64,000 bases of DNA, from the NCBI RefSeq assembly GCF_000513195.1, contig NZ_CBVI010000023.1, positions 62,001 to 126,000 on the forward strand, given 5' to 3'. The notes beneath the pieces were generated by a model. That model did no database searches, was not told the origin of the DNA, and worked only from the letters and a program-made list of their open reading frames with translations. This DNA comes from Bacteroides timonensis (lineage in GTDB: Bacteria > Bacteroidota > Bacteroidia > Bacteroidales > Bacteroidaceae). The position numbers and the translations under genes were made by a program. This document shows, one piece after another, positions 1 through 8,683 of the stretch; the stretch's first letter is position 1, and the number at the start of each line of letters is the position of its first letter.

Positions 1-874
1 TCCATATACAGAAAGCAACAAAGAAATGATCTTCTACCGCAATGATGGAACCATCGCATGGGGTGGCATTTCAAATGACACCCCGGTGGGTGAAGGTGGC
101 AACGGCGGTCTCTGTCCGTCACAAAATCTGGTGGACATGTACGACATGATTGACGGCAGCTCCCCCTTCCGGGAATATGACGAAACCGGTGCTCCGGTTT
201 ATAACGGGGTTAATCCGAGCGTCAACGCCGCAAGCGGTTACAGCGATGCCAATATGTGGGCCAACCGTGACGGACGTCTGGCAGCTTCCATTCTTTATAA
301 TGGTGTATCCTGGGGGAATGGTGTAATCAATGTTGTCAAAGGGCAGCGTGATAATCCTGTAGGAAATGCTAACGCTACCCCGACCGGTTATTATGTACGC
401 AAGCTTATCCCTGAAACCATATTGAGCGCAAACCATAGCGGTAATTCACGCCGTCTCTGGACTATCATCCGCTATGCGGAAATCTTGCTGAACTATGCCG
501 AAGCTGTGAACGAGGTACAAGGTCCCTGCAAGGAAGTGTATGACCAGCTCAACCTGATTCGTCATCGCGCAGGCATCACCGGCAATGTTGCCGACCGTAC
601 AGATCTGAATACCAAAGAGAAGATGCGCAACTTCATTCGCAAAGAACGCACGGTAGAATTGGCATTCGAAGAACATCGCGCATGGGACGTACGCCGCTGG
701 AATGTAGCGGAAGAGGCATTGGGACGCAATATCATCGGTATCGATGTAGCTGCCAATGGAACCATCACCCGCAAAGTGGCCCAAGAACGCGTGTTCCAAA
801 ATAAGATGTACCTCTATCCTATCCCTGAAGGTGAATACTGGAAGACAGGAATTGAAAACAATCCGGAATGGTAA
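1..874 (+). CDS. SusD-like outer-membrane glycan-binding lipoprotein, C-terminal part
   Basis: The frame is open from base 2 to the TAA at 872-874, so the gene begins before the window and only about 290 C-terminal residues are seen. They show the usual end of a SusD/RagB protein: a PSQNLVDMYDM segment, a NRDGRLAASILYNG segment, a YAEILLNYAEAVNE helix, then a KERTVELAFEEHRAWDVRRW stretch and a terminal PIPEGEYWKTGIENNPEW. SusD proteins cap a SusC transporter at the cell surface and bind oligosaccharides. The susC partner should lie just upstream. A second susC starts 21 bases downstream, so this locus carries two tandem SusC/D pairs. The arabinan assignment rests on neighbours, not on this fragment. 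Confidence 0.93.
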   Translation, partial: PYTESNKEMIFYRNDGTIAWGGISNDTPVGEGGNGGLCPSQNLVDMYDMIDGSSPFREYDETGAPVYNGVNPSVNAASGYSDANMWANRDGRLAASILYNGVSWGNGVINVVKGQRDNPVGNANATPTGYYVRKLIPETILSANHSGNSRRLWTIIRYAEILLNYAEAVNEVQGPCKEVYDQLNLIRHRAGITGNVADRTDLNTKEKMRNFIRKERTVELAFEEHRAWDVRRWNVAEEALGRNIIGIDVAANGTITRKVAQERVFQNKMYLYPIPEGEYWKTGIENNPEW

Positions 875-895
875 TCCTTAAATCAACTATAGAAT

Positions 896-3800
896 ATGTA
901 TAATTTGAATCATATCATAAAGAAAATGACCGGAGCAGGCAAAGCCTTGCTACTGGTAACTTTACTCTTTGCCACCGGCGCTGTCTGGGCACAGAACACA
1001 CAGACGTTGAAAGGCCGTATTGTGGACACGGAAGGCAATCCTATTGCCGGAGCCGTGGTGAATGTAGCCGAAGAAAGCCGCATCGTCCTCTCCGACGAGA
1101 ACGGTTACTTCAGTTTGAAGAATGTAAGAGCATCGGATGAAATATGCATCAGCAGCGTGGGATATAAGAATGCACAAGTAGCGGTAGACTTTAATGAAGG
1201 TTTCAAGATTGAGCTGGAATCAGACCTTGACGAATACCTCCACACCACTCCTGTGGCATTCGGGCGCAAAGCCAAGAAGCTGGTTACCGAATCAACCTCT
1301 GTAGTAACCGGTGAGGAATTGCAAAAGCATCCTATCACAGTGCTTCAGAATGCATTCACCTCTACCGTTACCGGTATGGAAACTTACGAATGGTCCAGTG
1401 AACCGGGATGGACGGAAACAGCCATGTATATCCGTGGTATCCGTACCATGAACACCGGTGCACGTGCTCCGCTGGTTATGGTGGATAATATGGAACGTGA
1501 CCTTTCTTTCCTCGATGCGTTCCCTATTGAGAATATCACCATCCTGAAAGATGCTGCCGCTACTGCCATCTACGGTATGCGCGGTGCCAACGGTGCAATC
1601 CTGGTAACTACCAAACGCGGTAGTGCAGGAAAGACGAACATCGACTTCACGCAGGAGGTAGGTTTCCAGATGTTGAGCAACAAGATGGAAAACCAGAATT
1701 CCTATAACATGGCTCTGACACGCAACCGGGTGAAATATCTGGATGGTTCAGACCCTATGTACACCGACGAACAGATTGAGATGTACCGCCGCGTATGCAA
1801 CGGAGAAAAGCTGGATGGCATCGATCAATACAGATACTTCAATACCAGTTGGGCTGACGAACTTTATCGCGAAACAGCTCCTATGTACAAGACCAACCTG
1901 CAAATCAGTGGTGGTAACGAACGTGCCCGCTATTATGTTTCATTCTCTTATCTCCGCCAAGAGGGTATGTGGAATGACAAGTGGACTAATTACAACGAGA
2001 ACTACAACACCGGTCATACATTGAACCGCTGGAACTTACGTTCTAACATCGACATTGATGTAACCAAGCACCTCAACGTTTCTCTTGATTTGGGTGGCCG
2101 CATCGATAACATTACGCAGCCTACGGAAGGCGTATTCAGCCTGACTACATTCGGTGTTGTCGAAGCCAATCCGATGGAACCGGTATACACACCGAATGGT
2201 CAGATCTATGCCTCCAGTACCGCTAACAATGCAGGTCGCTATCTCGCCGCTTCCGGTCAGGAAAAGAACCGTCGTCGTAATTTGTATTCTACACTGAACG
2301 TCAACGGTGACTTAAGCCCCATATTGAAAGGTCTGAAAGTGAATGCAACCATTAGTTTTGACTCTTATGAAACGTTCGAATCCACTCAAAGGAACAGTGT
2401 AAATTCATATAACTATGATTATATGAATATGGATGTAACCGATCCGTCACAATTCAAATATACGCCATACACTACCTATTCGGCATTGAGTGATCCTACG
2501 CCCAACCAGCGCGAGTTCTACTACAATCTGAACTTGATGGGAGGTTTAGGTTACAGCAACAAATTCGGTCAACACACCGTTGAAGCCCGTGCATTCGCTC
2601 GCGCTTACCGTAACCAGTCGAACGGATATGCATCTTCCAACCGTTACCTTTCATACAACGGACAAGTGACTTACGACTACGCCAACCGTTATATCTTCTC
2701 CGGAAACATCTCACGCATGGGTTCTGATAATTTCAGGGAAGACCAACGTTGGGGAACTTTCTACGGTGCATCCGCAGGTTGGGTAGCTTCCGAAGAGCCC
2801 TGGTTGAAAAATAAGAATATCAACCTCTTGAAACTTCGCGCTTCTTACGGTCGTTCCGGACAATCCACCACAGGCGGAGGTCGTTACGCTTATCAGAATA
2901 CGTATGGTTCCGCTACCGGTTACGGTTTCGGGTATTCCGGTTCTTACATCAACGGATTTGCGGAAACAATGGCAGGTAACGCCAATAACAAATGGGAAAT
3001 CTCGGACATGCTGAATATCGGGTTGGACTTCGACTTCTGGAATAAAAAGATCTATGGTTCGGTAGATGCTTTCAAAGAATGGCGTTCCAACATTCTGGTT
3101 ACTCGCACCAGTGTACCTTCCCTATTGGGAATCTCTGTTGCACAAGACTCATACGGAAAAGCAGAAACCAAAGGTTTTGAAGTTACACTCGGACATCGTC
3201 ATCATATTGGTGATTTCAACTACTATATTGAAGGTATGTTAACCTACAATACGAATAAGATTACTGAAATGGACGAAACAGAACCTAACGTGGAATGGCA
3301 ACGTAAAACAGGCAACCGTATCTATGACTACACTTCTGTAGCCGGTTTGTACGAAAGTTCATTCAACAACGGTGTCGGCGGTTGGAACCGTTACAAATTC
3401 ATTCAATGGGCCAGCGACGCCAACCTGATTGCAACCAGCCAGCAGGATGCTATCGACCATCCGGAAAAATATCCGTATAATGCAGCCTCCAATGGTGCAC
3501 AGAAACTAGGTACAGCCATATTCAAAGATTTAAATGGCGACCGCCAGATTGACTCTAACGACATGATACCGGATACATACACCATTATCCCCGAGTTGAT
3601 TCCGACCCTTAACTTCGGTTTCGAATGGAAAGGTTTCGATGCCCGTGCCGTATTTACCGCTTATCTGAACCGTGATGTATTCTTGTCTCCGGCTGTTGCC
3701 TGGTCAGGATGGGGTAATCAAGGTACCCACGAAGTGGTAAAAACATGGGGTTACTATACAGACGATCCGCTTGATCCGCGCAACGTGAATGCAACCTATC

Positions 3801-4105
3801 CTCGTCCTACTTACGGTAGTTATAATGCCATCGATAGTGACCGCGATACGGGAACTTATCAGAATGACATTTGGATTGTAAACGGCAACTTCTTGTCACT
3901 CCGCAACGTCGAAGTAGGCTATTCATTACCCAAACGGTTGATTGCAAAGGCCAACCTGACCAAGTGCCGTCTCTACTTCAGCGGATATAACCTCTGCACA
4001 TGGAGCAGCGTACCCGATGGTTGTGACCCGGAAAAGCCGATGAGCTACGTATGGTGGTATCCAAAAACCCGGACATTTACATTCGGTATAAACATTGGTT
4101 TCTAA
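896..4105 (+). CDS. SusC/RagA-family TonB-dependent outer-membrane transporter (probable arabinan oligosaccharide importer)
   Basis: 1069 aa. A signal peptide ends near VWAQ (residue 33). A carboxypeptidase-like regulatory domain follows (GRIVDTEGNPIAGAVVNV, about 40-110). The plug domain holds the SusC signature (LVMVDNMERDLSFLD, then ILKDAAATAIYGMRGANGAILVTTKRG-type sequence, about 190-250), and a long 22-strand-type barrel ends in an aromatic FGINIGF. It imports oligosaccharides captured by SusD into the periplasm using TonB energy. The susD partner starts 18 bases after its stop. The endo-arabinanase downstream and the arabinose catabolic operon beyond it suggest arabinan fragments as cargo; that is inference. 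Confidence 0.95.
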   Translation: MYNLNHIIKKMTGAGKALLLVTLLFATGAVWAQNTQTLKGRIVDTEGNPIAGAVVNVAEESRIVLSDENGYFSLKNVRASDEICISSVGYKNAQVAVDFNEGFKIELESDLDEYLHTTPVAFGRKAKKLVTESTSVVTGEELQKHPITVLQNAFTSTVTGMETYEWSSEPGWTETAMYIRGIRTMNTGARAPLVMVDNMERDLSFLDAFPIENITILKDAAATAIYGMRGANGAILVTTKRGSAGKTNIDFTQEVGFQMLSNKMENQNSYNMALTRNRVKYLDGSDPMYTDEQIEMYRRVCNGEKLDGIDQYRYFNTSWADELYRETAPMYKTNLQISGGNERARYYVSFSYLRQEGMWNDKWTNYNENYNTGHTLNRWNLRSNIDIDVTKHLNVSLDLGGRIDNITQPTEGVFSLTTFGVVEANPMEPVYTPNGQIYASSTANNAGRYLAASGQEKNRRRNLYSTLNVNGDLSPILKGLKVNATISFDSYETFESTQRNSVNSYNYDYMNMDVTDPSQFKYTPYTTYSALSDPTPNQREFYYNLNLMGGLGYSNKFGQHTVEARAFARAYRNQSNGYASSNRYLSYNGQVTYDYANRYIFSGNISRMGSDNFREDQRWGTFYGASAGWVASEEPWLKNKNINLLKLRASYGRSGQSTTGGGRYAYQNTYGSATGYGFGYSGSYINGFAETMAGNANNKWEISDMLNIGLDFDFWNKKIYGSVDAFKEWRSNILVTRTSVPSLLGISVAQDSYGKAETKGFEVTLGHRHHIGDFNYYIEGMLTYNTNKITEMDETEPNVEWQRKTGNRIYDYTSVAGLYESSFNNGVGGWNRYKFIQWASDANLIATSQQDAIDHPEKYPYNAASNGAQKLGTAIFKDLNGDRQIDSNDMIPDTYTIIPELIPTLNFGFEWKGFDARAVFTAYLNRDVFLSPAVAWSGWGNQGTHEVVKTWGYYTDDPLDPRNVNATYPRPTYGSYNAIDSDRDTGTYQNDIWIVNGNFLSLRNVEVGYSLPKRLIAKANLTKCRLYFSGYNLCTWSSVPDGCDPEKPMSYVWWYPKTRTFTFGINIGF

Positions 4106-4123
4106 TATGAAAAACAGAGAAAT

Positions 4124-5905
4124 ATGAAAAAGATATTCAAATATATGGCAGCCGCACTGCTGGCTGTAAATTTCACCTCTTGCAGCGACTTCTTAGACAA
4201 AGAGGTAGACTTGACCCTGGATGCGGAACAGGTGTTCCAGAAATTTGAGAATACCCGCGGCTATCTGGCAAATATATATACCTACCTACCGGATGCGTTC
4301 GTAGGTTATACAGATGGCCAGTTCCGTGGTGCATCGCGCGACTGTATGACGGATAATGCACTCTCTTTCTGGAGTGTACATTATTATCACAGTGTATTGA
4401 CAGACGCTTATTCCGCAACCAAACATTCGTTTGCGGAAGATTTCTGGCCAAAGAACTTCAGAGGCATCCGTGCCGCCAACAACTTCCTGAAGTATGCCCG
4501 CGAAAGCGTTGTGAAGAATACTGAAATGGAGGGTGACGACAACCGTTTGTACGACCGTTACATGGCTGAAGCCCGACTGCTCCGTGCCATCTTCCACTTC
4601 GACCAAGCCAGTTGGTTCGGTGATATCCCCATCATAGGTGAAGATGAGAACGGCGAGCCCATCATTTTCGAATACACCAATCCGGAACAAATGAACATGG
4701 CACGCACCAATTGCGCCGATGCACTGAAATGGATTGCCGACGAATGTGATAAGATAAAAGACGTGTTACCTTTCCGATATGCACAGGAAGAGCTGAACTG
4801 GGGACGCGTGAACGGTGCTGCAGCGTATGCATTGAAAGCAAGAGCATTGTTGTACAGAGCATCGGCTTTGCACAATCCTAGCAATGACGCTTCCCTATGG
4901 AGGGAAGCTGCAACGGCTGCAACGGACTTCATCACGAAAAACAGAGTCCAGAGCAATCCGTACAGACTGTATACTACGACAGATAATGATCCGAACAAGA
5001 ATTATTATGAATGTTTCGTTTCCACGCCTCACCTGAACAACGAGTATATATTAAGCCGTTCAGAATGGCAAACCCGTGAAATTGAACTATTCCTGGCTCC
5101 CTGCGGGTTCAGTGGTAGTGTAAACTCAACCGGACGTACCAATCCGACACAAAACCTGATAGATAGCTATGAGACAAAAAATGGTCTTCCCATAGATAAA
5201 GATTCGTCTTACGATCCGCAAAATCCGTATTCCAACCGCGACCCGCGTCTGGAGCAAACCATTCTGCATCACGGCTCCATCTGGGGAGATGCTAAACAAG
5301 ATGAAGAGCGTGAAGTAGATGTTACTTATGGTTCCGGCAAAGATTATCATGAACTGCACGGTGGAACACTCACCGGATACTACACCAAGAAGTTCCTGAA
5401 TAACATGTCATTTAAGAGCCCGACTACTTATACGCACGCCTGTCCTATCTTCCGCTATGCTGAAGTATTGCTGAATGCCGCCGAAGCCATCAACGAAGCA
5501 GAAGGACCGGATAATGCCTATCAATATGTAAACGAAGTGCGTGCCCGTGTAGGCATGCCACCATACAGTGGAATGAGTCAGTCGCAGCTTCGTGAACGTA
5601 TCCGCAACGAACGCCGCATCGAACTTTGCTTTGAGGATCACCGTTTCTTTGACGAACGCCGTTGGAAGTTATTCGAGGGCAAAAGTGCCGCCAGCGAAAA
5701 GAGTCTGCCCTACTACCAACAGGTTTATAACCTTTACGGTGTAGCTGTAACTCCGGGGCAAAGCACGGTGTTCAATTACGGTCCGGCGGAAATGCACCAA
5801 TCACGTGCTTTCAACAGCCCGAAGAACTACTACTTCCCGATACCGGATGCCGAAATCAAGAGATTGCCTAACTTAGGACAAAATCCCGGCTGGGAAATGC
5901 AATAA
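4124..5905 (+). CDS. SusD/RagB-family nutrient-binding outer-membrane lipoprotein
   Basis: 593 aa with a lipoprotein signal (LAVNFTSCSDFLDKEVD; lipidated Cys about residue 20). SusD features include TPR-like helices (RYMAEARLLRAIFHFDQASWFGDIP, about 145-170), a PTQNLIDSYETKNG segment, a RYAEVLLNAAEAINEAEGP helix, RNERRIELCFEDHRFFDERRW, and a terminal PIPDAEIKRLPNLGQNPGW. It forms the lid of the SusC encoded directly upstream (18-base gap, same operon). The family binds the target glycan at the surface without catalysis. Length is typical. Arabinan specificity is inferred from the flanking endo-arabinanase gene. Confidence 0.95.
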   Translation: MKKIFKYMAAALLAVNFTSCSDFLDKEVDLTLDAEQVFQKFENTRGYLANIYTYLPDAFVGYTDGQFRGASRDCMTDNALSFWSVHYYHSVLTDAYSATKHSFAEDFWPKNFRGIRAANNFLKYARESVVKNTEMEGDDNRLYDRYMAEARLLRAIFHFDQASWFGDIPIIGEDENGEPIIFEYTNPEQMNMARTNCADALKWIADECDKIKDVLPFRYAQEELNWGRVNGAAAYALKARALLYRASALHNPSNDASLWREAATAATDFITKNRVQSNPYRLYTTTDNDPNKNYYECFVSTPHLNNEYILSRSEWQTREIELFLAPCGFSGSVNSTGRTNPTQNLIDSYETKNGLPIDKDSSYDPQNPYSNRDPRLEQTILHHGSIWGDAKQDEEREVDVTYGSGKDYHELHGGTLTGYYTKKFLNNMSFKSPTTYTHACPIFRYAEVLLNAAEAINEAEGPDNAYQYVNEVRARVGMPPYSGMSQSQLRERIRNERRIELCFEDHRFFDERRWKLFEGKSAASEKSLPYYQQVYNLYGVAVTPGQSTVFNYGPAEMHQSRAFNSPKNYYFPIPDAEIKRLPNLGQNPGWEMQ

Positions 5906-5934
5906 AAAAATAAACTCATTAAAACTCCGAAAAT

Positions 5935-6381
5935 ATGAAACTTAATAAATGGTTAAGCATGCTAATGGTGAGTTGCTCACTGCTCATCAGTTTTACCGCT
6001 TGTGATGACGATGACAACGATAACCAAGAACTATCTCTCGGTGCACCTGTACTAACTGAGATTGCAGCTCCTACCGCTATAGCAACTTCTGATGTAATGG
6101 TCAGTCAAAAAGATTTGGATGAAGGCGCTATCAGAGTAATGGCTTATGGTTTCTGCTATGATACCTCCAAGAATCCTACCATCTACAGTGCCACAGTGAA
6201 AACTCTTCCTGAGAATGAAAAGATGGAAGCAACTCTGACTGAGTTGGCAGACAATACTGTATATTATGTACGGGCTTTTGCTACTCTTTACCCTAATGGA
6301 GTAGTTTATTCGCCTGAAGTGGAAATGACTGTAGGAGTAACAGAACCGGAAACACCTTCTGAAGAAACTCCTACTGAATAA
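5935..6381 (+). CDS. small surface lipoprotein with a fibronectin-III-like domain (SusE-position glycan-binding candidate)
   Basis: 148 aa. The lipobox SFTAC is followed by an acidic run (CDDDDNDN), which in Bacteroides acts as a surface-export signal for lipoproteins. One beta-sandwich domain (about 40-135) contains GFCYDTSKNPTI and NTVYYVRAFATLYPNG; the tail is Glu/Pro/Thr rich. The same pattern (GICYDTQSNPTI, TKYYAKAFATVANG) appears at the N terminus of the GH43 enzyme encoded next, so the two probably share a domain of common origin. It sits 29 bases after susD, where SusE/F-type surface glycan-binding proteins are usually encoded, but is much shorter than those. Its binding role is inferred. 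Confidence 0.8.
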   Translation: MKLNKWLSMLMVSCSLLISFTACDDDDNDNQELSLGAPVLTEIAAPTAIATSDVMVSQKDLDEGAIRVMAYGFCYDTSKNPTIYSATVKTLPENEKMEATLTELADNTVYYVRAFATLYPNGVVYSPEVEMTVGVTEPETPSEETPTE

Positions 6382-6391
6382 AACTATATTA

Positions 6392-6441
6392 ATTACGAGT
6401 TACAATTATAAAAGCAACGCTTTTAAATTGTAACTCGTAAT
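6392..6441. repeat. long perfect intergenic hairpin
   Basis: Arms 6392-6407 and 6426-6441 are perfectly complementary over 16 bases (ATTACGAGTTACAATT and its reverse complement), with an inner AAAAGC/GCTTTT stem. It lies between the small lipoprotein gene and the GH43 gene and lacks a clear U-tract. It could act as an mRNA stabiliser or partial terminator. The right arm core GTAACTCGTAA differs by one base from GTAGCTCGTAA in the hairpin at 11551-11628, so the two may belong to one dispersed family. Confidence 0.8.
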
Positions 6442-6482
6442 TTGTTTCTCTATAGTACTAATTTACCAATAACAATTTACTT

Positions 6483-8396
6483 ATGAAGTTCTTCAAGTGG
6501 ACCCTATTACTCTTCAGTTATTCAGTTTTATCAGGAGCGTGCAGCAGCGAAAGCAATGAGCCTGACATAGACGAGACAACTATTTCCATTTCGGCACCAT
6601 CTGTGTCAAATGTTACGGAAGATAGAGCAACTATAATTGCGACTATCACAACAAATACCCCATCCGCAATTTTAAAGAAAGGTATTTGTTATGATACCCA
6701 GTCTAATCCGACCATTTCCAACCAGACTGTTGAAATGAGCAGCGCAGGTCTGTCACTCAACCTGACCATAACGGAACTTGAGCCTGAAACTAAATACTAT
6801 GCCAAGGCTTTTGCTACTGTAGCCAATGGAAGTCCTGTCTATTCAACAGAAATTTCATTCACAACAGCAGCCCGCAGCATTACTTCCGAATTGGACAAAT
6901 ACATAGCTCCTTCCTATCCTGATGATTATACCAGCATTGCAGACTGGAGCAACAGAAGCCAATGGAATTTAGCCAATGTACATGACCCCAGTATAGTACT
7001 AGCTGAAGACGGTTATTATTATATGTATCAGACGGATGCCTCGTATGGTAATGCGCATGAATACGGCGGACATTTTCACTGCCGTCGATCCAAAGACCTC
7101 GTGAATTGGGAATACATGGGAGGTACCATGAACTCACTACCCGACTGGGTGATTCCTAAATTGAACGAAATACGCAAAGCCATGGGGTTGAATGAAGTTC
7201 AGCCTGCCATAAATACCTTTGGCTATTGGGCACCTTGTGTCCGGAAAGTCAGAAACGGACTTTACCGCATGTACTATTCCATCGTATGCCCGGGCTTACT
7301 CAACGGTGAGAACACTTGGAGCGAACGTGCCTTTATCGGCATGATGGAAAACACCGACCCTGCCAATAATGGAGGTTGGGAAGACAAAGGATACGTCATC
7401 ACAAATGCCTCTGATAAAGAATTAAATTTCAACGTCAAGCCCGATGACTGGACAAATTGCTATTATAAATGGAATGCAATCGACCCCAGTTATATTATCG
7501 ACAAAGATGGCAAGCACTATCTGGTTTACGGCTCATGGCATAGCGGCATAGCGGCGCTGGAAGTAGATGCAGCCACCGGAAAGCCACTGAATACATTGCC
7601 CAAGCCTTGGGGAACGGAAGAAGATATAGCTCCTTACGGGCAACTACTCGTCACCCGCCAGATTGGGAATCGCTGGCAGGCATCCGAAGGACCGGAAATC
7701 ATTTATAATCCAAACACTGGATATTATTACCTGTTCATGGCTTATGATGCATTGGATGTACCTTATAACACACGCGTGTGTCGTTCTCAAAGCATTCTGG
7801 GTCCTTACTTAGGCATTGACGGAACAGATCTCACCAGATTCGGCGGCGAAATGCTCCCCATCGTTACACACCCCTACAAGTTCAGCAACAGCAACGGATG
7901 GGTAGGTATCGCTCACTGTGCTATTTTTGACGATGGAAACGGAAATTGGTACTATGCCTCGCAAGGACGTCTGCCCAAAGATATACCGGGTATCAATGCG
8001 AGCAATGCCGTGATGATGGGGCATGTACGTTCCATCAAATGGACCAGTACGGGATGGCCGGTAGTAATGCCGGAACGTTATGGCGCCGTGCCCCAACTGC
8101 CCATAACAGAAGATGAACTGACAGGAAGTTGGGAACATATAGACCTCTCCTACTCTTACGGAAAACAAAAAATATCCAATACAATGACACTTTCTGCCGA
8201 TCATAAAGTAACCGATGGTTCTTGGAAAGGCACAACGTGGAGCTATGATGCCGACAACCAGCGCATCACATTCAGCAATGGAGTGGAAGTATGTCTGCAA
8301 CGGGAAGTGGATTGGGAAGCCAGCCCGAGAACTCATACGATTGTCTATGCGGGCTATACCAACAGCAAAACGTATTGGGGTAAAAAGAAGAAATAA
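6483..8396 (+). CDS. GH43 endo-1,5-alpha-L-arabinanase, surface lipoprotein
   Basis: 637 aa. Lipoprotein signal (LSGACSSESNEPDIDE). An N-terminal fibronectin-like domain (about 30-130) resembles the whole preceding lipoprotein. A five-bladed GH43 propeller (about 155-520) follows, with HDPSIVLAEDGYYYMY (general base Asp168), AIDPSYIIDKDGKHYLVYGSW (Asp334) and QASEGPEIIYNP (acid Glu402). A C-terminal beta domain (about 535-637) ends in SKTYWGKKKK, as in the GH43_C2/lipocalin-like module of endo-arabinanases. It should cut alpha-1,5-arabinan outside the cell for the SusC/D pair encoded upstream. Subfamily and endo mode come from overall resemblance and are less sure than the family. Confidence 0.9.
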   Translation: MKFFKWTLLLFSYSVLSGACSSESNEPDIDETTISISAPSVSNVTEDRATIIATITTNTPSAILKKGICYDTQSNPTISNQTVEMSSAGLSLNLTITELEPETKYYAKAFATVANGSPVYSTEISFTTAARSITSELDKYIAPSYPDDYTSIADWSNRSQWNLANVHDPSIVLAEDGYYYMYQTDASYGNAHEYGGHFHCRRSKDLVNWEYMGGTMNSLPDWVIPKLNEIRKAMGLNEVQPAINTFGYWAPCVRKVRNGLYRMYYSIVCPGLLNGENTWSERAFIGMMENTDPANNGGWEDKGYVITNASDKELNFNVKPDDWTNCYYKWNAIDPSYIIDKDGKHYLVYGSWHSGIAALEVDAATGKPLNTLPKPWGTEEDIAPYGQLLVTRQIGNRWQASEGPEIIYNPNTGYYYLFMAYDALDVPYNTRVCRSQSILGPYLGIDGTDLTRFGGEMLPIVTHPYKFSNSNGWVGIAHCAIFDDGNGNWYYASQGRLPKDIPGINASNAVMMGHVRSIKWTSTGWPVVMPERYGAVPQLPITEDELTGSWEHIDLSYSYGKQKISNTMTLSADHKVTDGSWKGTTWSYDADNQRITFSNGVEVCLQREVDWEASPRTHTIVYAGYTNSKTYWGKKKK

Positions 8397-8410
8397 AATA
8401 AGATTCCGTC

Positions 8411-8528
8411 CATATCCGGATAGTATATGAACCGTATCTGGTCCGTATCTGCTTCGTGTCTATACATTTGGACTTGATAGGGAGTTGGTAAGGAGTTGAT
8501 ACGGACTTGGTAGGGAATTGGTAAATCT
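8411..8528. repeat. 11-bp tandem repeat array with inverted flank
   Basis: Five head-to-tail 11-base units of the form TTGRTARGGAN occupy 8474-8528 (8474, 8485, 8496, 8507, 8518; the last is degenerate). To the left lie units of opposite polarity (CCGTATCTGG-like at 8432 and 8442), so GTCCGTATC at 8441-8449 pairs with GATACGGAC at 8498-8506. TATCCGGATA at 8413-8422 is a perfect palindrome. The period is close to one DNA helical turn. The array lies just before the terminator of the GH43 transcript and the galM promoter. Confidence 0.7.
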
Positions 8529-8535
8529 GGACTCT

Positions 8536-8576
8536 AAAAACAGCCTCAACAACCCGACATTTGAGGCTGTTTTTTT
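8536..8576 (+). terminator. rho-independent terminator after the susCD-GH43 operon
   Basis: Arms 8536-8549 (AAAAACAGCCTCAA) and 8561-8574 form a perfect 14-bp stem with an 11-base loop, followed by more T residues. It separates the polysaccharide-import operon from the galM-ara operon. Confidence 0.9.
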
Positions 8577-8601
8577 ACTTTTATGTTACATAACATATAC
8601 A

Positions 8602-8642
8602 AGTGTAGCTAATACACTCAAATAAAGTGTTACTTTTACACC
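8602..8642 (+). promoter_or_regulatory. tandem palindromes, candidate AraR operators before galM
   Basis: Two sites share GTGT-N7-ACAC with identical 15-base span. The first is AGTGTA-GCTAA-TACACT at 8602-8618, a perfect inverted repeat. The second is GTGT-TACTTTT-ACAC at 8627-8641. Their starts are 24 bases apart. They lie 40-80 bases before the galM start, the first gene of a run that includes araR itself. AraR-type NUDIX repressors bind palindromic operators as dimers and are released by L-arabinose. Assigning these sites to AraR is inference from position. A separate ATGTTA-CA-TAACAT inverted repeat lies at 8583-8596. Confidence 0.65.
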
Positions 8643-8683
8643 CAAAATCGGATAATTATCTCATTTACATTAAAAATAGAACC

